Origin: Flavobacterium sp. J372 | Lineage (GTDB): Bacteria > Bacteroidota > Bacteroidia > Flavobacteriales > Flavobacteriaceae | Length of the DNA stretch: 64,000 bases | Direction: 5' to 3' | Assembly: GCF_024699965.1 (NCBI RefSeq) | Contig: NZ_JAJOMZ010000004.1 | Location: 2,292,001-2,356,000 of the forward strand | Shown: positions 27,788-37,163 of the stretch, one piece after another | How positions within the stretch are numbered: position 1 is the first letter of the stretch | How the letters are laid out: the number at the start of each line of letters is the position of its first letter | Notes under the pieces: generated by a model | What the model was told of the DNA's origin: nothing | The model's input: only the letters and a program-made list of their open reading frames with translations | Database searches by the model: none | Made by a program: the position numbers and the translations under genes

Positions 27788-28735
27788 CTAATCCCAATGT
27801 TTTTTGAAAAATTCGGCAAGCGCATCGTTAATTTTAAGGTCGGTGCCGTGGCCAATACCTGTATAAGTAATAAATTCACCTGCTACACCCTCTTCCTCAT
27901 ATATTTTACGCATAAATTGCCAACGTTCAGTAAGCCCTTTACCCATAAGCGAATAAATCAATTCACGCTCTTGTATGCTGTAAGCATCATCAAAAGCAGC
28001 AGCGTCGTTATCATCTTTTTCACCCATGTATAACATCTTTGGCACTTCAATGTATTCCTTCAGGTCAACTTTTTTGCCAGTAACATTTTTAATATCAGCT
28101 GTCCCCAGCGGGTACTGAAGTTTTTTGCCGCTAAGCTTATCTTTTGGGAGAATAACCATGGCGTTAATGCCGCCTGCAGCGACAGCCTGGACCATTTCAG
28201 GATGCAGCATTGAAAACCTGTTGGCAAAAGTGCCCGAGGCAGAAAATCCTGTAATGAATATTTTTTGCTTAACTACATATCCCTTGTCCGCAAGCTGCAG
28301 CCTGGCATGGTTTATCATAGCTATAAGCTGGAGGTCTAAACGATTTTTTTGAAGAAAAGAATCTCTGTCAAGCGCGTGGGTATATAACAGAGGTTCTTTG
28401 GCCGGGCGCGGAAAAATCGGAACAAGAAACGGCAGCCCAAGCTTTTCGGCCGTATAATTGCCTACTCCGCTTTCGCTTGCCTGGTTTATGGCAGCTATCT
28501 CATGAACAGCAATTGAATCGCTTAGCCTACCAGTATTATTAGTCTCAACAAGTATATGCACTGCCCTTGACAGTTTTAGTTTAGCCGGATAATAAAGAAG
28601 ATAGTCGAAATTATATCCGGCAGCCGGATTTGCAGGAAACTTGTAAAGTGTGCCGTATTCAGTTTTTTTAATAATGGAACCGCCTTCGGCAAGGCAGGTA
28701 GCAGAAAACAAAATTGCGATGAATAATTTTAACAT
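27788..28735 (-). CDS. Secreted alpha/beta-hydrolase esterase
   Basis: A 315-residue exported hydrolase. Signal peptide at residues 1-17 (LKLFIAILFSATCLA). Nucleophile Ser in GFSASGTFANR, a probable acid in MGEKDDNDAAAFDD, and His in GIGHGTDL. The layout resembles polyhydroxybutyrate-depolymerase or feruloyl-esterase-like hydrolases, but the substrate cannot be read from the sequence. It is the first gene of a likely two-gene unit with the DUF1905 protein. The signal peptide has a Cys but no proper lipobox. Confidence 0.78.
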   Translation of the reverse strand: MLKLFIAILFSATCLAEGGSIIKKTEYGTLYKFPANPAAGYNFDYLLYYPAKLKLSRAVHILVETNNTGRLSDSIAVHEIAAINQASESGVGNYTAEKLGLPFLVPIFPRPAKEPLLYTHALDRDSFLQKNRLDLQLIAMINHARLQLADKGYVVKQKIFITGFSASGTFANRFSMLHPEMVQAVAAGGINAMVILPKDKLSGKKLQYPLGTADIKNVTGKKVDLKEYIEVPKMLYMGEKDDNDAAAFDDAYSIQERELIYSLMGKGLTERWQFMRKIYEEEGVAGEFITYTGIGHGTDLKINDALAEFFKKHWD

Positions 28736-28794
28736 TACGGTGATTGATTGATGATTTATAACCGTAAGACTATTTATACAATTATTTGTTACAG

Positions 28795-29724
28795 CTATTG
28801 ATGGAATTTAATTGAAATTGTTTCGCCCGGGGTAATGGTAACTTGGCTACCCATCAGCAGCGCCCTGTTATCACTTATGTGCCCTGCCGGGAAGTCGAAA
28901 TATACAGGGCAGTCAAAATGCTCCAGTGTGATTTCACGATAGTCCCTGCCCCACGGTAAAGTAGATTCTTTAATATCGGTCATATCTCCTACAATCAAAG
29001 CTTTAAGCCCCGATAATTTACCAGCACGTTTAAGTGACATAAGCATGCGGTCGTAATGATAACGATACTCGTCAATATCCTCGATAAAAAGTATTTTGCC
29101 GTTGGTGTCAATATCTGATTCTGAACCCAAAACAGCATATAGCATAGAGAGGTTTCCGCCCACAAGCGTTCCGGATATCACATCGCTATTAGTCAAACCC
29201 GACTGTGAACTGTTACTGCGACTGTGAACTCTATTATATACCCCAGCAGGAATTTTATATTCCAGCCCTTCGCCGAACAAAATTTTTAGGATGGAATCTG
29301 TAGACTCAAACGTAGCCTTCGCATAGCCCTGAAGCATTACGCCATGAAGCGATTGTATCCCGAAATTGTGCACATGGCAATGCAGCAATGTGATATCGCT
29401 ATAGCCCACCAGCCATTTCGGATTTTCCCTGAACTTATCCCAGTTGATTCCATCGATAATGCGCAGCGTACCGTAGCCTCCTTTGGTAAAGAATATAGCT
29501 TTGATATTTTCATCATCGAGCATTTGCTGCAAGTCGGCCAGGCGTTCGGCATCCGTCCCTGCCAGGAAACCATATTCATTAAAAGCATTTTGCCCTATTA
29601 CAGGCACGAGTCCCCAGCTTTTCAGCACGGCCAGCCCCTGCTCTATTTCGTGGGGTTCAGTACGTTTGGCAGTGCTTACAATGCCTACGCGGTCGTGGGG
29701 TTTGAGGTTTGGGGGTGAGCTCAA
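28795..29724 (-). CDS. ldcA: LD-carboxypeptidase (peptidase S66)
   Basis: Cleaves the terminal D-Ala from murein tetrapeptides in cell-wall recycling. It is 309 residues, normal length. The catalytic triad is Ser in VGYSDITLLH, Glu in FIEDIDEYRYHYDRM and His in FPAGHISDN. N-terminal PHDRVGIVSTA is the typical family opening. No signal peptide, so it acts in the cytoplasm on recycled peptides. It is divergent from uvrA across 111 bp. Confidence 0.9.
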   Translation of the reverse strand: MSSPPNLKPHDRVGIVSTAKRTEPHEIEQGLAVLKSWGLVPVIGQNAFNEYGFLAGTDAERLADLQQMLDDENIKAIFFTKGGYGTLRIIDGINWDKFRENPKWLVGYSDITLLHCHVHNFGIQSLHGVMLQGYAKATFESTDSILKILFGEGLEYKIPAGVYNRVHSRSNSSQSGLTNSDVISGTLVGGNLSMLYAVLGSESDIDTNGKILFIEDIDEYRYHYDRMLMSLKRAGKLSGLKALIVGDMTDIKESTLPWGRDYREITLEHFDCPVYFDFPAGHISDNRALLMGSQVTITPGETISIKFHQ

Positions 29725-29835
29725 GGTGTTTATAAATTAATAGCTAATAATGAACTCAAATATAGTAATTCCCTTCGCAATACCTTAACAAAAAATTCCA
29801 TTCAATATCGTATCTTCGCCTATTCAAATTTTGCC

Positions 29836-32625
29836 ATGATAAAGACAGATTTTTCTACTCTTGAACCCAAGAAAAATATCCTGATAAAAGGTGCGCAGCT
29901 GCACAACCTCAAGAATATAGACGTTGCCATTCCGCGCAACAAACTCGTAGTGATTACAGGGCTTTCTGGCTCCGGTAAGTCAAGCCTTGCCTTTGATACG
30001 CTCTATGCCGAAGGCCAGCGCCGCTATGTTGAAAGCCTTTCCTCTTACGCACGCCAGTTCCTGGGCCGCCTCGACAAACCGAAGGTGGAATACATCAAGG
30101 GGATTGCCCCTGCCATCGCCATCGAGCAAAAGGTGAATACTGTTAACGCGCGATCGACTGTTGGCACCAGCACGGAAATTTATGATTACATGAAATTGTT
30201 GTTCGCGCGAATCGGTAAAACATACTCCCCTGTATCAGGCCGTGAGGTTAAAAAAGACACTGTGACCGATGTCATTAACGAAGTGAAGTCGTTTGACGAA
30301 GGCAGCCGATGGTTGCTTTTGTCTCCTGTTCATATCGAAAAAGGCCGCTCTATCGAAGAAAAACTAGGCATACTATTACAGCAGGGTTTTGCACGGATAT
30401 TAGCTGATAATGAGATGCTTCGCCTTGATGAATTGGAAGGCGTCGATTTCGACAATAAAGAGGTTTTGCTGGTGGTTGACCGTCTTGTGGTAAAACACGA
30501 AGAGGAATTTTACAACCGCCTTGCCGATGCTGTGCAGGCTGCCTTTTACGAAGGTAAAGGCGAGCTTTTCCTGCAAAATGTCGAGAGTGGCAACCGCTTT
30601 CCTTTCAGTAATAAGTTTGAGTTGGACGGCATTACCTTCCTTGAGCCGAATGTGCACCTTTTCAGCTTCAACAACCCTTACGGCGCGTGCCCTTCCTGCG
30701 AAGGTTACGGCAACATCATTGGCATTGACGAAGAACTGGTTGTACCAAACACTGCGCTTTCGGTTTACGAAAATGCTATCTTCCCATGGCGCGGCGAGAG
30801 CATGGGCTGGTACCGCGACCAGCTGGTAAACAACAGCCATAAATTTGATTTCCCGATACATAAGCCTTATTTCCAATTATCAGAAAGCGACCGTAACCTG
30901 ATCTGGACCGGCAATAGATACTTCACCGGTCTCAATGATTTCTTCGCTGAGCTTGAGGAGAAAAACTATAAAATACAGAACCGTGTTATGCTGTCACGCT
31001 ACCGCGGAAAGACCAAATGCCCCGTTTGCAAGGGCAAAAGACTGAAGCCGGAGACAAACTATGTGAAGATTGCCGACCGTACCATCAGTGACCTCGTTGA
31101 CCTCCCGATAAAAGATTTGGCTGTGTTTTTCGAACGGCTTGAACTCTCTGAATTTGACTTAAAGGTGGCGAAAAGGCTGCTTGTTGAAATAAACAACCGC
31201 CTTCGCTTTTTGCAGGAAGTAGGCCTCTCCTACCTTACACTGAACCGCCGCTCGGCTACACTTTCAGGTGGTGAGAGTCAGCGTATTAACCTCGCTACCA
31301 GCATGGGCAGCAGCCTTGTGGGTTCTATGTATATTCTCGACGAACCCAGCATCGGCCTGCACCCCAAAGACACTGAGAGGCTTATAAATGTGCTGGTGGG
31401 CCTGCGCGATCTTGGCAATACTGTTATAGTTGTTGAGCATGACGAAGACATTATGAAAGCTGCCGATATGATCATTGATATTGGTCCGGAAGCCGGTACG
31501 CATGGGGGCCGCCTCGTGGCGCAGGGCACATATGATGAGATACTGCAATCAGATTCTCTTACCGCAAAATACCTGAACGGCGACCTGGAGATTGAAGTCC
31601 CGAAAAAGCGACGTAAATACAAACATCACGTAGATGTCATCGGTGCGCGCGAGAATAACCTTCAAAATATTGACGTAACCTTTCCGCTGGATTGCCTTAC
31701 CGTGATTACAGGTGTTTCGGGTAGTGGTAAAAGTACACTGGTAAAGAAGATACTCTTCCCTGCCATGCAGAAAAAGCTTGAAGGCGTAGGCGAAAAAGCC
31801 GGTCAGTTTACGGAACTTCAGGGGAACTTTAGCCATATAAAACACATTGAATACGTAGACCAGAATCCTATCGGGCGCAGCTCGAGGTCGAACCCGGTTA
31901 CGTACATCAAGGCGTATGATGACATCCGCGACCTGTTTGCCAAGCAGAAGTTGTCGGGTATTCGCGGTTACCAAAGCAAGCATTTCTCATTCAACGTTGA
32001 CGGCGGCCGATGCGATACCTGCAAGGGCGAGGGCGAGGTTACCATCGAGATGCAGTTTATGGCTGATGTGCACCTGGAATGTGAGACCTGCAATGGCAAA
32101 CGCTTTAAGAAAGAGATACTTGAAGTGACGTTTGAGGGCAAGAATATTGATGACGTACTTACCATGACCATTGATGATGCCGTGGCGTTTTTCAGCGAGC
32201 ACAAGCAGGCCAAGATAACTCAAAAGCTGCAGCCGTTGCAGGATGTAGGCTTGGGTTATGTACAGCTTGGGCAGTCGTCTTCTACCCTTTCGGGCGGTGA
32301 GGCGCAGCGTATTAAGCTGGCATCATTTCTTGTGAAAGGTGCGACTAAAGAGAAAGCGTTGTTTGTATTTGACGAGCCAACCACCGGGCTTCATTTCCAT
32401 GACATAAAAAAACTGCTGGCATCGTTTGAGGCGTTGCTTGATAAAGGCCATAGCATCATTGTGATTGAGCATAACCTCTACCTTATCAAATGCGCTGACT
32501 ACATTATCGACATCGGCCCGGAAGGCGGCGAGAACGGTGGGCATCTGGTAGCTTTCGGCACACCGGAAGAGGTTGCTAAGAACCCGAAATCAGTGACGGG
32601 AGATTATTTGAGGGAGAAGCTTTAA
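29836..32625 (+). CDS. uvrA: Excinuclease ABC subunit A
   Basis: Damage recognition ATPase of nucleotide excision repair. It is 929 residues. Two ABC cassettes are present ([14 protein letters not shown] near residue 45; [10 protein letters not shown] near 635), with signatures LSGGESQRI and [12 protein letters not shown]. Zinc-binding pairs are [25 protein letters not shown] and CETCNGKR. It forms the UvrA2-UvrB complex with the product of uvrB at 52290 in this window. An AT-rich AbiC-like gene follows after only 53 bp. The upstream TATCTTCG may serve as -7 box. Confidence 0.97.
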   Translation: MIKTDFSTLEPKKNILIKGAQLHNLKNIDVAIPRNKLVVITGLSGSGKSSLAFDTLYAEGQRRYVESLSSYARQFLGRLDKPKVEYIKGIAPAIAIEQKVNTVNARSTVGTSTEIYDYMKLLFARIGKTYSPVSGREVKKDTVTDVINEVKSFDEGSRWLLLSPVHIEKGRSIEEKLGILLQQGFARILADNEMLRLDELEGVDFDNKEVLLVVDRLVVKHEEEFYNRLADAVQAAFYEGKGELFLQNVESGNRFPFSNKFELDGITFLEPNVHLFSFNNPYGACPSCEGYGNIIGIDEELVVPNTALSVYENAIFPWRGESMGWYRDQLVNNSHKFDFPIHKPYFQLSESDRNLIWTGNRYFTGLNDFFAELEEKNYKIQNRVMLSRYRGKTKCPVCKGKRLKPETNYVKIADRTISDLVDLPIKDLAVFFERLELSEFDLKVAKRLLVEINNRLRFLQEVGLSYLTLNRRSATLSGGESQRINLATSMGSSLVGSMYILDEPSIGLHPKDTERLINVLVGLRDLGNTVIVVEHDEDIMKAADMIIDIGPEAGTHGGRLVAQGTYDEILQSDSLTAKYLNGDLEIEVPKKRRKYKHHVDVIGARENNLQNIDVTFPLDCLTVITGVSGSGKSTLVKKILFPAMQKKLEGVGEKAGQFTELQGNFSHIKHIEYVDQNPIGRSSRSNPVTYIKAYDDIRDLFAKQKLSGIRGYQSKHFSFNVDGGRCDTCKGEGEVTIEMQFMADVHLECETCNGKRFKKEILEVTFEGKNIDDVLTMTIDDAVAFFSEHKQAKITQKLQPLQDVGLGYVQLGQSSSTLSGGEAQRIKLASFLVKGATKEKALFVFDEPTTGLHFHDIKKLLASFEALLDKGHSIIVIEHNLYLIKCADYIIDIGPEGGENGGHLVAFGTPEEVAKNPKSVTGDYLREKL

Positions 32626-32678
32626 TTTGGCGTGAGTTAGCATAATTTTATTTAATATTTTGGTAAAAATTTTATAAA

Positions 32679-34100
32679 ATGACAACGTCAACACTAATAG
32701 CGCTATCAATTTTTGCATCAGTATTCTTTTTCTTGCTACTAGGAGTCGCTGTTAAATATTTTTATAACAAAACTAATCCAGAAGAGATTAAAGAGAGTAC
32801 AACTGAAGAGAGTACGAAAGTTAAGGTTAACCTTACATGGAAAAGCATATATTTAATTATCATCGCTGCATTCTTGATATGCCTATCCTTCGTCATTCCA
32901 ATTATATTAACAAGACCTAGAATAACTAAAAGTTTTGATTTTTCACAAACGGGACAGATTGGTGATACAATAGGCGGTCTTATGAATCCATTCATAGCGC
33001 TTGCTGGAGTTATTGTAACTGGATTAGCATTTTATATGCAATATAAAGCTAATCAGCTTCAACGAACATTCTTTTATAAGCAGCTTGAAGAAGACAAAAC
33101 AAATTTCAACACGGAATTAGAAAATAACAGAGAGCAATTTGAAAAACAATTCCAAGCACAGGAAAATCAAATAAAATTACAACAATTTGAATCTTCTTTC
33201 TTTGAAATGATTCGTTTTCATCGTGAAAACATTACTGAATTACGATATCATACACAAACCAATACACTAGAAAATCAACAAGTTATTCAGTTGATATTTA
33301 ATGAATTTATTGAATGCTATCGTGATGTAAAGAAATTTTCTAACTCGAAGAATCCCAATGATTATATAATTCCTAAACATATAAAAAAACTGCGAAAAAT
33401 ATCATCATTAAATAATATAAACATTGATTTAATTGAATGGGCAGTCATAGATATAGCATGGTCGATAGTTTTCTACGGATTAGAAACCGAGGGGGAGTCA
33501 GTCATAAGAAAGTTATTTTTAAGAAAGTATAATCGTAAATATTATTACAGATTACTATATTATCTAAAACTTAAACCTAAAAATATAAAAGGCAAAAGAT
33601 ATAAAAGGTGGTTAGAAATTCGTAAAATGAAACTGAAAGACCTCCATCCTCTCATTGAAGAATTATATTTAAACCGGATACATCCGCAAAATATTAATGG
33701 GCTATCGCAACAAGCACTAAAAATGAAAGTGGATTCGCAGTACAAAAAATTTTATGAGGGACATCAATTTAGGTTAGGACATTATTTTCGTCATTTATTT
33801 CAATGTTACAAATTCATTAATTCAAATACTAATTTAGTTGATGATAAGAAGTACGATTATGCAAAACTTCTTAGAGCACAATTATCAACATACGAGCAAG
33901 CCTTACTATTTATAAACAGTATTACAAGCTTAGGCATGAAATGGGAATTTACTGCAGAAAAATCAGAAATATTGAATAAAAATTTAATTACAAGATATCA
34001 TCTTATTAAAAACTTGCCTAATGATAACTTATATGGTATCGAATATAAGTCATTCTATAAAAGTATCAAATTTGAATTTGATGATCAAATAAATTTATGA
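32679..34100 (+). CDS. Putative phage abortive infection protein (putAbiC family)
   Basis: A 473-residue membrane protein. Two N-terminal helices (residues 5-27 and about 55-78) and a third at 95-115 (MNPFIALAGVIVTGLAFYMQY) precede a coiled coil (about 120-170) and a cytoplasmic helical domain. GDTIGGLMNPFIALAGVIVTGLAFYMQ and the later GHYFRHLFQCYKFI and LSTYEQALLF are hallmarks of Pfam putAbiC. Lactococcal AbiC gives abortive infection; the mechanism is not settled. The gene is far more AT-rich than uvrA before it and overlaps the next start by four bases (ATGA), so it looks like an insertion into an older operon. Confidence 0.8.
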   Translation: MTTSTLIALSIFASVFFFLLLGVAVKYFYNKTNPEEIKESTTEESTKVKVNLTWKSIYLIIIAAFLICLSFVIPIILTRPRITKSFDFSQTGQIGDTIGGLMNPFIALAGVIVTGLAFYMQYKANQLQRTFFYKQLEEDKTNFNTELENNREQFEKQFQAQENQIKLQQFESSFFEMIRFHRENITELRYHTQTNTLENQQVIQLIFNEFIECYRDVKKFSNSKNPNDYIIPKHIKKLRKISSLNNINIDLIEWAVIDIAWSIVFYGLETEGESVIRKLFLRKYNRKYYYRLLYYLKLKPKNIKGKRYKRWLEIRKMKLKDLHPLIEELYLNRIHPQNINGLSQQALKMKVDSQYKKFYEGHQFRLGHYFRHLFQCYKFINSNTNLVDDKKYDYAKLLRAQLSTYEQALLFINSITSLGMKWEFTAEKSEILNKNLITRYHLIKNLPNDNLYGIEYKSFYKSIKFEFDDQINL

Positions 34101-34471
34101 TGCAACCAAACTTCTCGTCCAAATCCCTCCGCCCTTTTATCGGTTCAAAAGATTTTGAAACCTCACGCAGCTTCTACTGCGACCTTGGTTTTGAAGAGTT
34201 TGTAATCGACCCTAAGATGTCCGTTTTCAAAATGGGTGAACAGGCTTTCTACCTTCAGGATTATTACGCTGAAGACTGGGTGGGCAACACCATGCTTTTT
34301 CTTGAGGTTGAAAATGTTGACATTGCCTATCGCGAAATTGAAGCGCTGAACCTTCCGGCCAAATACGAGGGTGTGCGCCTTATACCGATCAAAAACCTTG
34401 ACTGGGGCCGTGAGTTTTTCCTATATGACCCGGCGGGGATATTATGGCATATCGGGGAGTTTAAGGATTAA
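34097..34471 (+). CDS. VOC superfamily (glyoxalase/bleomycin-resistance) protein
   Basis: A 124-residue vicinal-oxygen-chelate fold protein: beta-alpha-beta-beta-beta pairs with SLRPFIGSKDFETSRSFYCDLGFEE at the start and EFFLYDPAGILWHIGEF at the end, the classical terminal metal-ligand strand with Glu/His. The reaction is unknown; members are dioxygenases, isomerases or drug-binding proteins. Its ATG overlaps the AbiC stop and an AT-rich gene follows two bases after its stop. Its codon use looks like the core genome, unlike both neighbours. Confidence 0.85.
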   Translation: MMQPNFSSKSLRPFIGSKDFETSRSFYCDLGFEEFVIDPKMSVFKMGEQAFYLQDYYAEDWVGNTMLFLEVENVDIAYREIEALNLPAKYEGVRLIPIKNLDWGREFFLYDPAGILWHIGEFKD

Positions 34472-34473
34472 TT

Positions 34474-35097
34474 ATGAAAGAAGAAGCAATAAAATTTATT
34501 ACGGAAATTATAAAGCCTTGGGAAATTCTCAATCAGCAACTTGCTATTCCATTGGCTATGACACCTGAATCAAATGATGTTACATCGACTGCAAACACCT
34601 TGGCGGTTAATATAAAACACCTTCCAGAATTCTGTAAAGGAATTAATCCAAATGCATTACTTGCCCAATCTAAATCTTACCAAATTATTTGTGATTTAGC
34701 AGACACATCTAAACATGGTAAACTAAGAAATCAAGCTAGAGAATGCATCTTAAATGTCTCATCAATGTTTGAAAGGAGTAAAGATGTAAAATTTCGATTT
34801 CTACGTAACAAGATTATTATTCAGCACAATACATTTGGAAAAATAGATTTTATGCAATGTGCATTGGAAAGCGCTGTATTTGTAGCCAGTATTTTAGATA
34901 TCAGAACCGATTGGACTCCAAAAATTTTTAATAGTAGTGGAGAATTTACGAAGGAAATTAAATTACATGCGAGCCGTGCAAATCAGATTACGTGGACCGG
35001 ACTCACTCTTGAAATAGTTGAACTAAATGAAGAAGGTGAATATTTGAATGTTGATATAAATGGAGATGTATTATTTACCCTAACATCCGATTTTTAA
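34474..35097 (+). CDS. Hypothetical protein with ADTSKHG motif, 207 residues
   Basis: Not recognised. The N-terminal 90 residues are helical and include LADTSKHGKLRNQ; the C-terminal part is beta-rich (EIVELNEEGEYLNVDINGDVLFTL). A D-x-(S/G)-KH helix also occurs in the unknown gene at 48444 (IANGAKHLDL), and similar motifs are seen in HEPN-like accessory proteins. It is AT-rich, two bases after the VOC stop, and its own stop overlaps the next start (TAATG). A defence or regulatory accessory role is inference from placement. Confidence 0.55.
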   Translation: MKEEAIKFITEIIKPWEILNQQLAIPLAMTPESNDVTSTANTLAVNIKHLPEFCKGINPNALLAQSKSYQIICDLADTSKHGKLRNQARECILNVSSMFERSKDVKFRFLRNKIIIQHNTFGKIDFMQCALESAVFVASILDIRTDWTPKIFNSSGEFTKEIKLHASRANQITWTGLTLEIVELNEEGEYLNVDINGDVLFTLTSDF

Positions 35098-35483
35098 TGA
35101 ACCTCCGCTTCCATAAAACTTATTTCCTCCTTTTTGTCCTTATCTTCATTACTGAAGTGCTTATTGCCCTATACGTTCACGATGACTTTATCCGTCCGTA
35201 CTTTGGCGATGTGCTGGTGGTTATACTCATTTATTGCTTTGTAAAAGCTTTTCTAAACATCCGTACGCTGACTGCTGCAACCGGAATTTTGCTTTTCGCA
35301 TTCATCGTTGAAACCTTGCAGTACTTAAAGTTTATAGAATTAGTGGGCCTTCAGGACGTAAAACTTGCTAGGGTCGTGATAGGCACTTCATTCGCCTGGA
35401 TGGATATTTGGTGCTACGTTGCAGGCTTTGCGATAATTCTTATAACTGAACATCTGCTTACAAACAAAAATAAAAAAGATTGA
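35097..35483 (+). CDS. DUF2809 membrane protein
   Basis: A 128-residue integral membrane protein with four hydrophobic helices (about 8-25, 35-52, 60-78 and 100-118). LALYVHDDFIRPYFGDVLVVILIYC near the start and ARVVIGTSFAWMDIWCYVAG near the end are characteristic of DUF2809. Function unknown; some members are near VanZ-like or envelope genes. Start and upstream stop share a base (TAATG), so translation is probably coupled. Codon use is core-like. Confidence 0.8.
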   Translation: MNLRFHKTYFLLFVLIFITEVLIALYVHDDFIRPYFGDVLVVILIYCFVKAFLNIRTLTAATGILLFAFIVETLQYLKFIELVGLQDVKLARVVIGTSFAWMDIWCYVAGFAIILITEHLLTNKNKKD

Positions 35484-35576
35484 TTATTGATTTTTTAAAT
35501 TGAATATTTCAGTTTTAAAGTCTTTTAATCTTTCAGTTAATAAGCAAAATATAATATAAACTATAAAATTAAAACT

Positions 35577-35593
35577 TTGGCACGTGCCTTGTA
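35577..35593 (+). promoter_or_regulatory. Sigma-54-like promoter candidate
   Basis: TTGGCACG-TGCC-TTGTA fits the -24/-12 consensus TTGGCACG-N4-TTGCA with one mismatch in the -12 part. It lies 83 bp before the secreted hypothetical gene. GGCACGTGCC within it is also a 10-bp palindrome, so a repressor site is an alternative. Confidence 0.45.
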
Positions 35594-35675
35594 ATATGTT
35601 AATCAAACAACGCTATTGTTGTTTGCGGTAACCGAAAAGCATTTAGAGTAGGTACAACGATTAACATTTACAATC

Positions 35676-36305
35676 ATGAAAAAAATTACACTTTTAGTTG
35701 CCGGATTACTAATGAATGGTAGCCTGGCCATCGCGTCAGAATCAACAATTTTTTCTGGCGGTAACACAAATGTTTTTGCACCGGTTGACTACCGCAATGC
35801 CGAACCTGTAATATTCATGGAACGCGGTATCGAGTTTATGGTGTTCCTTGACGGGCAAATGGACTTCAACACTGTACCGGGCACAACCGGCGGAAGCTAC
35901 TACCGTGGGCCAAGCCGTACTGCAAACGCTACTTATGGGGTGGCAGGCAGCCAGGGTGTTCGCGTAGAACATGATTACAGAGGCCGTGTACGCCGGGTTG
36001 GCAATGTATACATTAACTATGATGCGTTTGACCGGGTGAAAAGAATTGGGTCTGTTTACATGAGTTATAACAGATTTGCACTTTCACAAATTGGTGGCAT
36101 GACATTTGCATATAACAGAAACGGGATGGTAACAGGAGTTCATGGGTTTGTAAACAACCCAAACAGAAGCTACACGTACCAAACCTACACCGGAAGTTAC
36201 GGTAATGGCTACAGCAACAGCGGGAATTATGGTGCTGGCAATAGCGGAAGCAGCGGATACTATTACCGCAAAACTGAAACTACCGGTAACGAAAGAAGAA
36301 AATAG
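35676..36305 (+). CDS. Secreted hypothetical protein, 209 residues
   Basis: Signal peptide at 1-20 (ITLLVAGLLMNGSLAIA-S). The middle has three related strands: VRVEHDYRGRVRRVGNVYINY, DAFDRVKRIGSVYMSYNRF and the following ALSQIGGMTFAYNRNGMV, a short repeat of the pattern (I/V)G-x-V/M-x-(I/M)-x-Y. The C-terminus is Gly/Ser/Tyr/Asn-rich (SYGNGYSNSGNYGAGNSG). No enzyme motif. Similar small exported proteins are common in Flavobacterium without known function. A sigma-54-like site upstream suggests conditional expression. A strong terminator follows. Confidence 0.65.
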   Translation: MKKITLLVAGLLMNGSLAIASESTIFSGGNTNVFAPVDYRNAEPVIFMERGIEFMVFLDGQMDFNTVPGTTGGSYYRGPSRTANATYGVAGSQGVRVEHDYRGRVRRVGNVYINYDAFDRVKRIGSVYMSYNRFALSQIGGMTFAYNRNGMVTGVHGFVNNPNRSYTYQTYTGSYGNGYSNSGNYGAGNSGSSGYYYRKTETTGNERRK

Positions 36306-36338
36306 GTTAGTTATATAAAATTGGTTGGTTGGTTTGTT

Positions 36339-36382
36339 AAGTCCCGATTAATCTCTCAGGAGATTGTCGGGACTTTCATTTT
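36339..36382. terminator. Terminator between convergent genes
   Basis: AAGTCCCGA (36339-36347) and TCGGGACTT (36367-36375), with an inner AATCTC/GGAGATT pair. Followed by TCATTTTATT on the plus strand. Confidence 0.75.
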
Positions 36383-36390
36383 ATTCAAAA

Positions 36391-36918
36391 TCAAACCTCA
36401 CCGAGATAACGCTCCCTGAAGATCTTCATATGGTGGTTTTGGTGGCCTATGATGCAGAAGCCCAGCGCCCGTACAGACATTGCATAACCCGAAGCCATGC
36501 CTTTACGTAAAAGTTCTTCGGTGGTAAATGATTTGAACAAGAGCAAAGTAGCATGACGTACGGCTGATAGCTCTGTCAGCAAATCTTTCAGGTGGCGGTT
36601 GTTGGCGTTTACTGTCGCGGCAAAGTGATTCTCATCATAACCCGGCAGTTCAGTGCTGTCATTACGGGCAAAGCGGAGAGCACGGTAAGCAAAAACACGT
36701 TCTGCATCAATTACGTGCTGAATTATATCTTTTATCGTCCATTTCCCTTCAGCATAGCGGTAATCGTGCTTTTCCATAGGTATATCCTGCACAAAGCGGA
36801 TAAAGTTATGCAGGCTTACTTCCAGCTCTTCAGTAAGGCTCCATGTATCGTCAACAAGCATTAAATATGGCGCCTGATATGGCGCGAACTCTGTTTCGTT
36901 AAGGTCTTTTATGTTCAT
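36391..36918 (-). CDS. DinB-family protein
   Basis: A 175-residue four-helix bundle of the DinB/YfiT type. AEGKWTIKDIIQHVIDAERVFAYRALRFAR, with the first metal-ligand His, and GHQNHHMKIFRERYL near the C-terminus, with the other His ligands, are typical of the subclass found in Bacteroidota. Members are metal-dependent transferases or hydrolases, some using bacillithiol or mycothiol; the substrate here is unknown. It has a small membrane-protein gene upstream on the same strand. Confidence 0.85.
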   Translation of the reverse strand: MNIKDLNETEFAPYQAPYLMLVDDTWSLTEELEVSLHNFIRFVQDIPMEKHDYRYAEGKWTIKDIIQHVIDAERVFAYRALRFARNDSTELPGYDENHFAATVNANNRHLKDLLTELSAVRHATLLLFKSFTTEELLRKGMASGYAMSVRALGFCIIGHQNHHMKIFRERYLGEV

Positions 36919-36935
36919 TGAATAATTTTCTAGTT

Positions 36936-37154
36936 CTAAAAAAGAAGAAAAAATGATATTAAAAATAGGACTGTAATAAGTAACGAGAAAATGTTTACAT
37001 GTCTGTAAAATAATTTAATAATCCCGTTACTGACTGTATTTGAAGCTTCAACCTGATACTTTATATCAATTAAGAAACCTAAGTGTAAAAATATAAATAT
37101 TATAAGGAGAAGAGTCAGTACAGCCCATAATATATAGTAAAATGATTTTTTCAT
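36936..37154 (-). CDS. Small two-helix membrane protein, 72 residues
   Basis: Two hydrophobic segments: residues 7-30 (ILWAVLTLLLIIFIFLHLGFL) and 52-72 (NIFSLLITVLFLISFFLLF), with a short loop of about 20 residues. No family recognised. It lies nine bases after the ppc stop on the same strand, so it may be at the end of a ppc transcript, with DinB behind it. AT-rich. The role is unknown. Confidence 0.5.
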   Translation of the reverse strand: MKKSFYYILWAVLTLLLIIFIFLHLGFLIDIKYQVEASNTVSNGIIKLFYRHVNIFSLLITVLFLISFFLLF

Positions 37155-37163
37155 ATGACTTTC

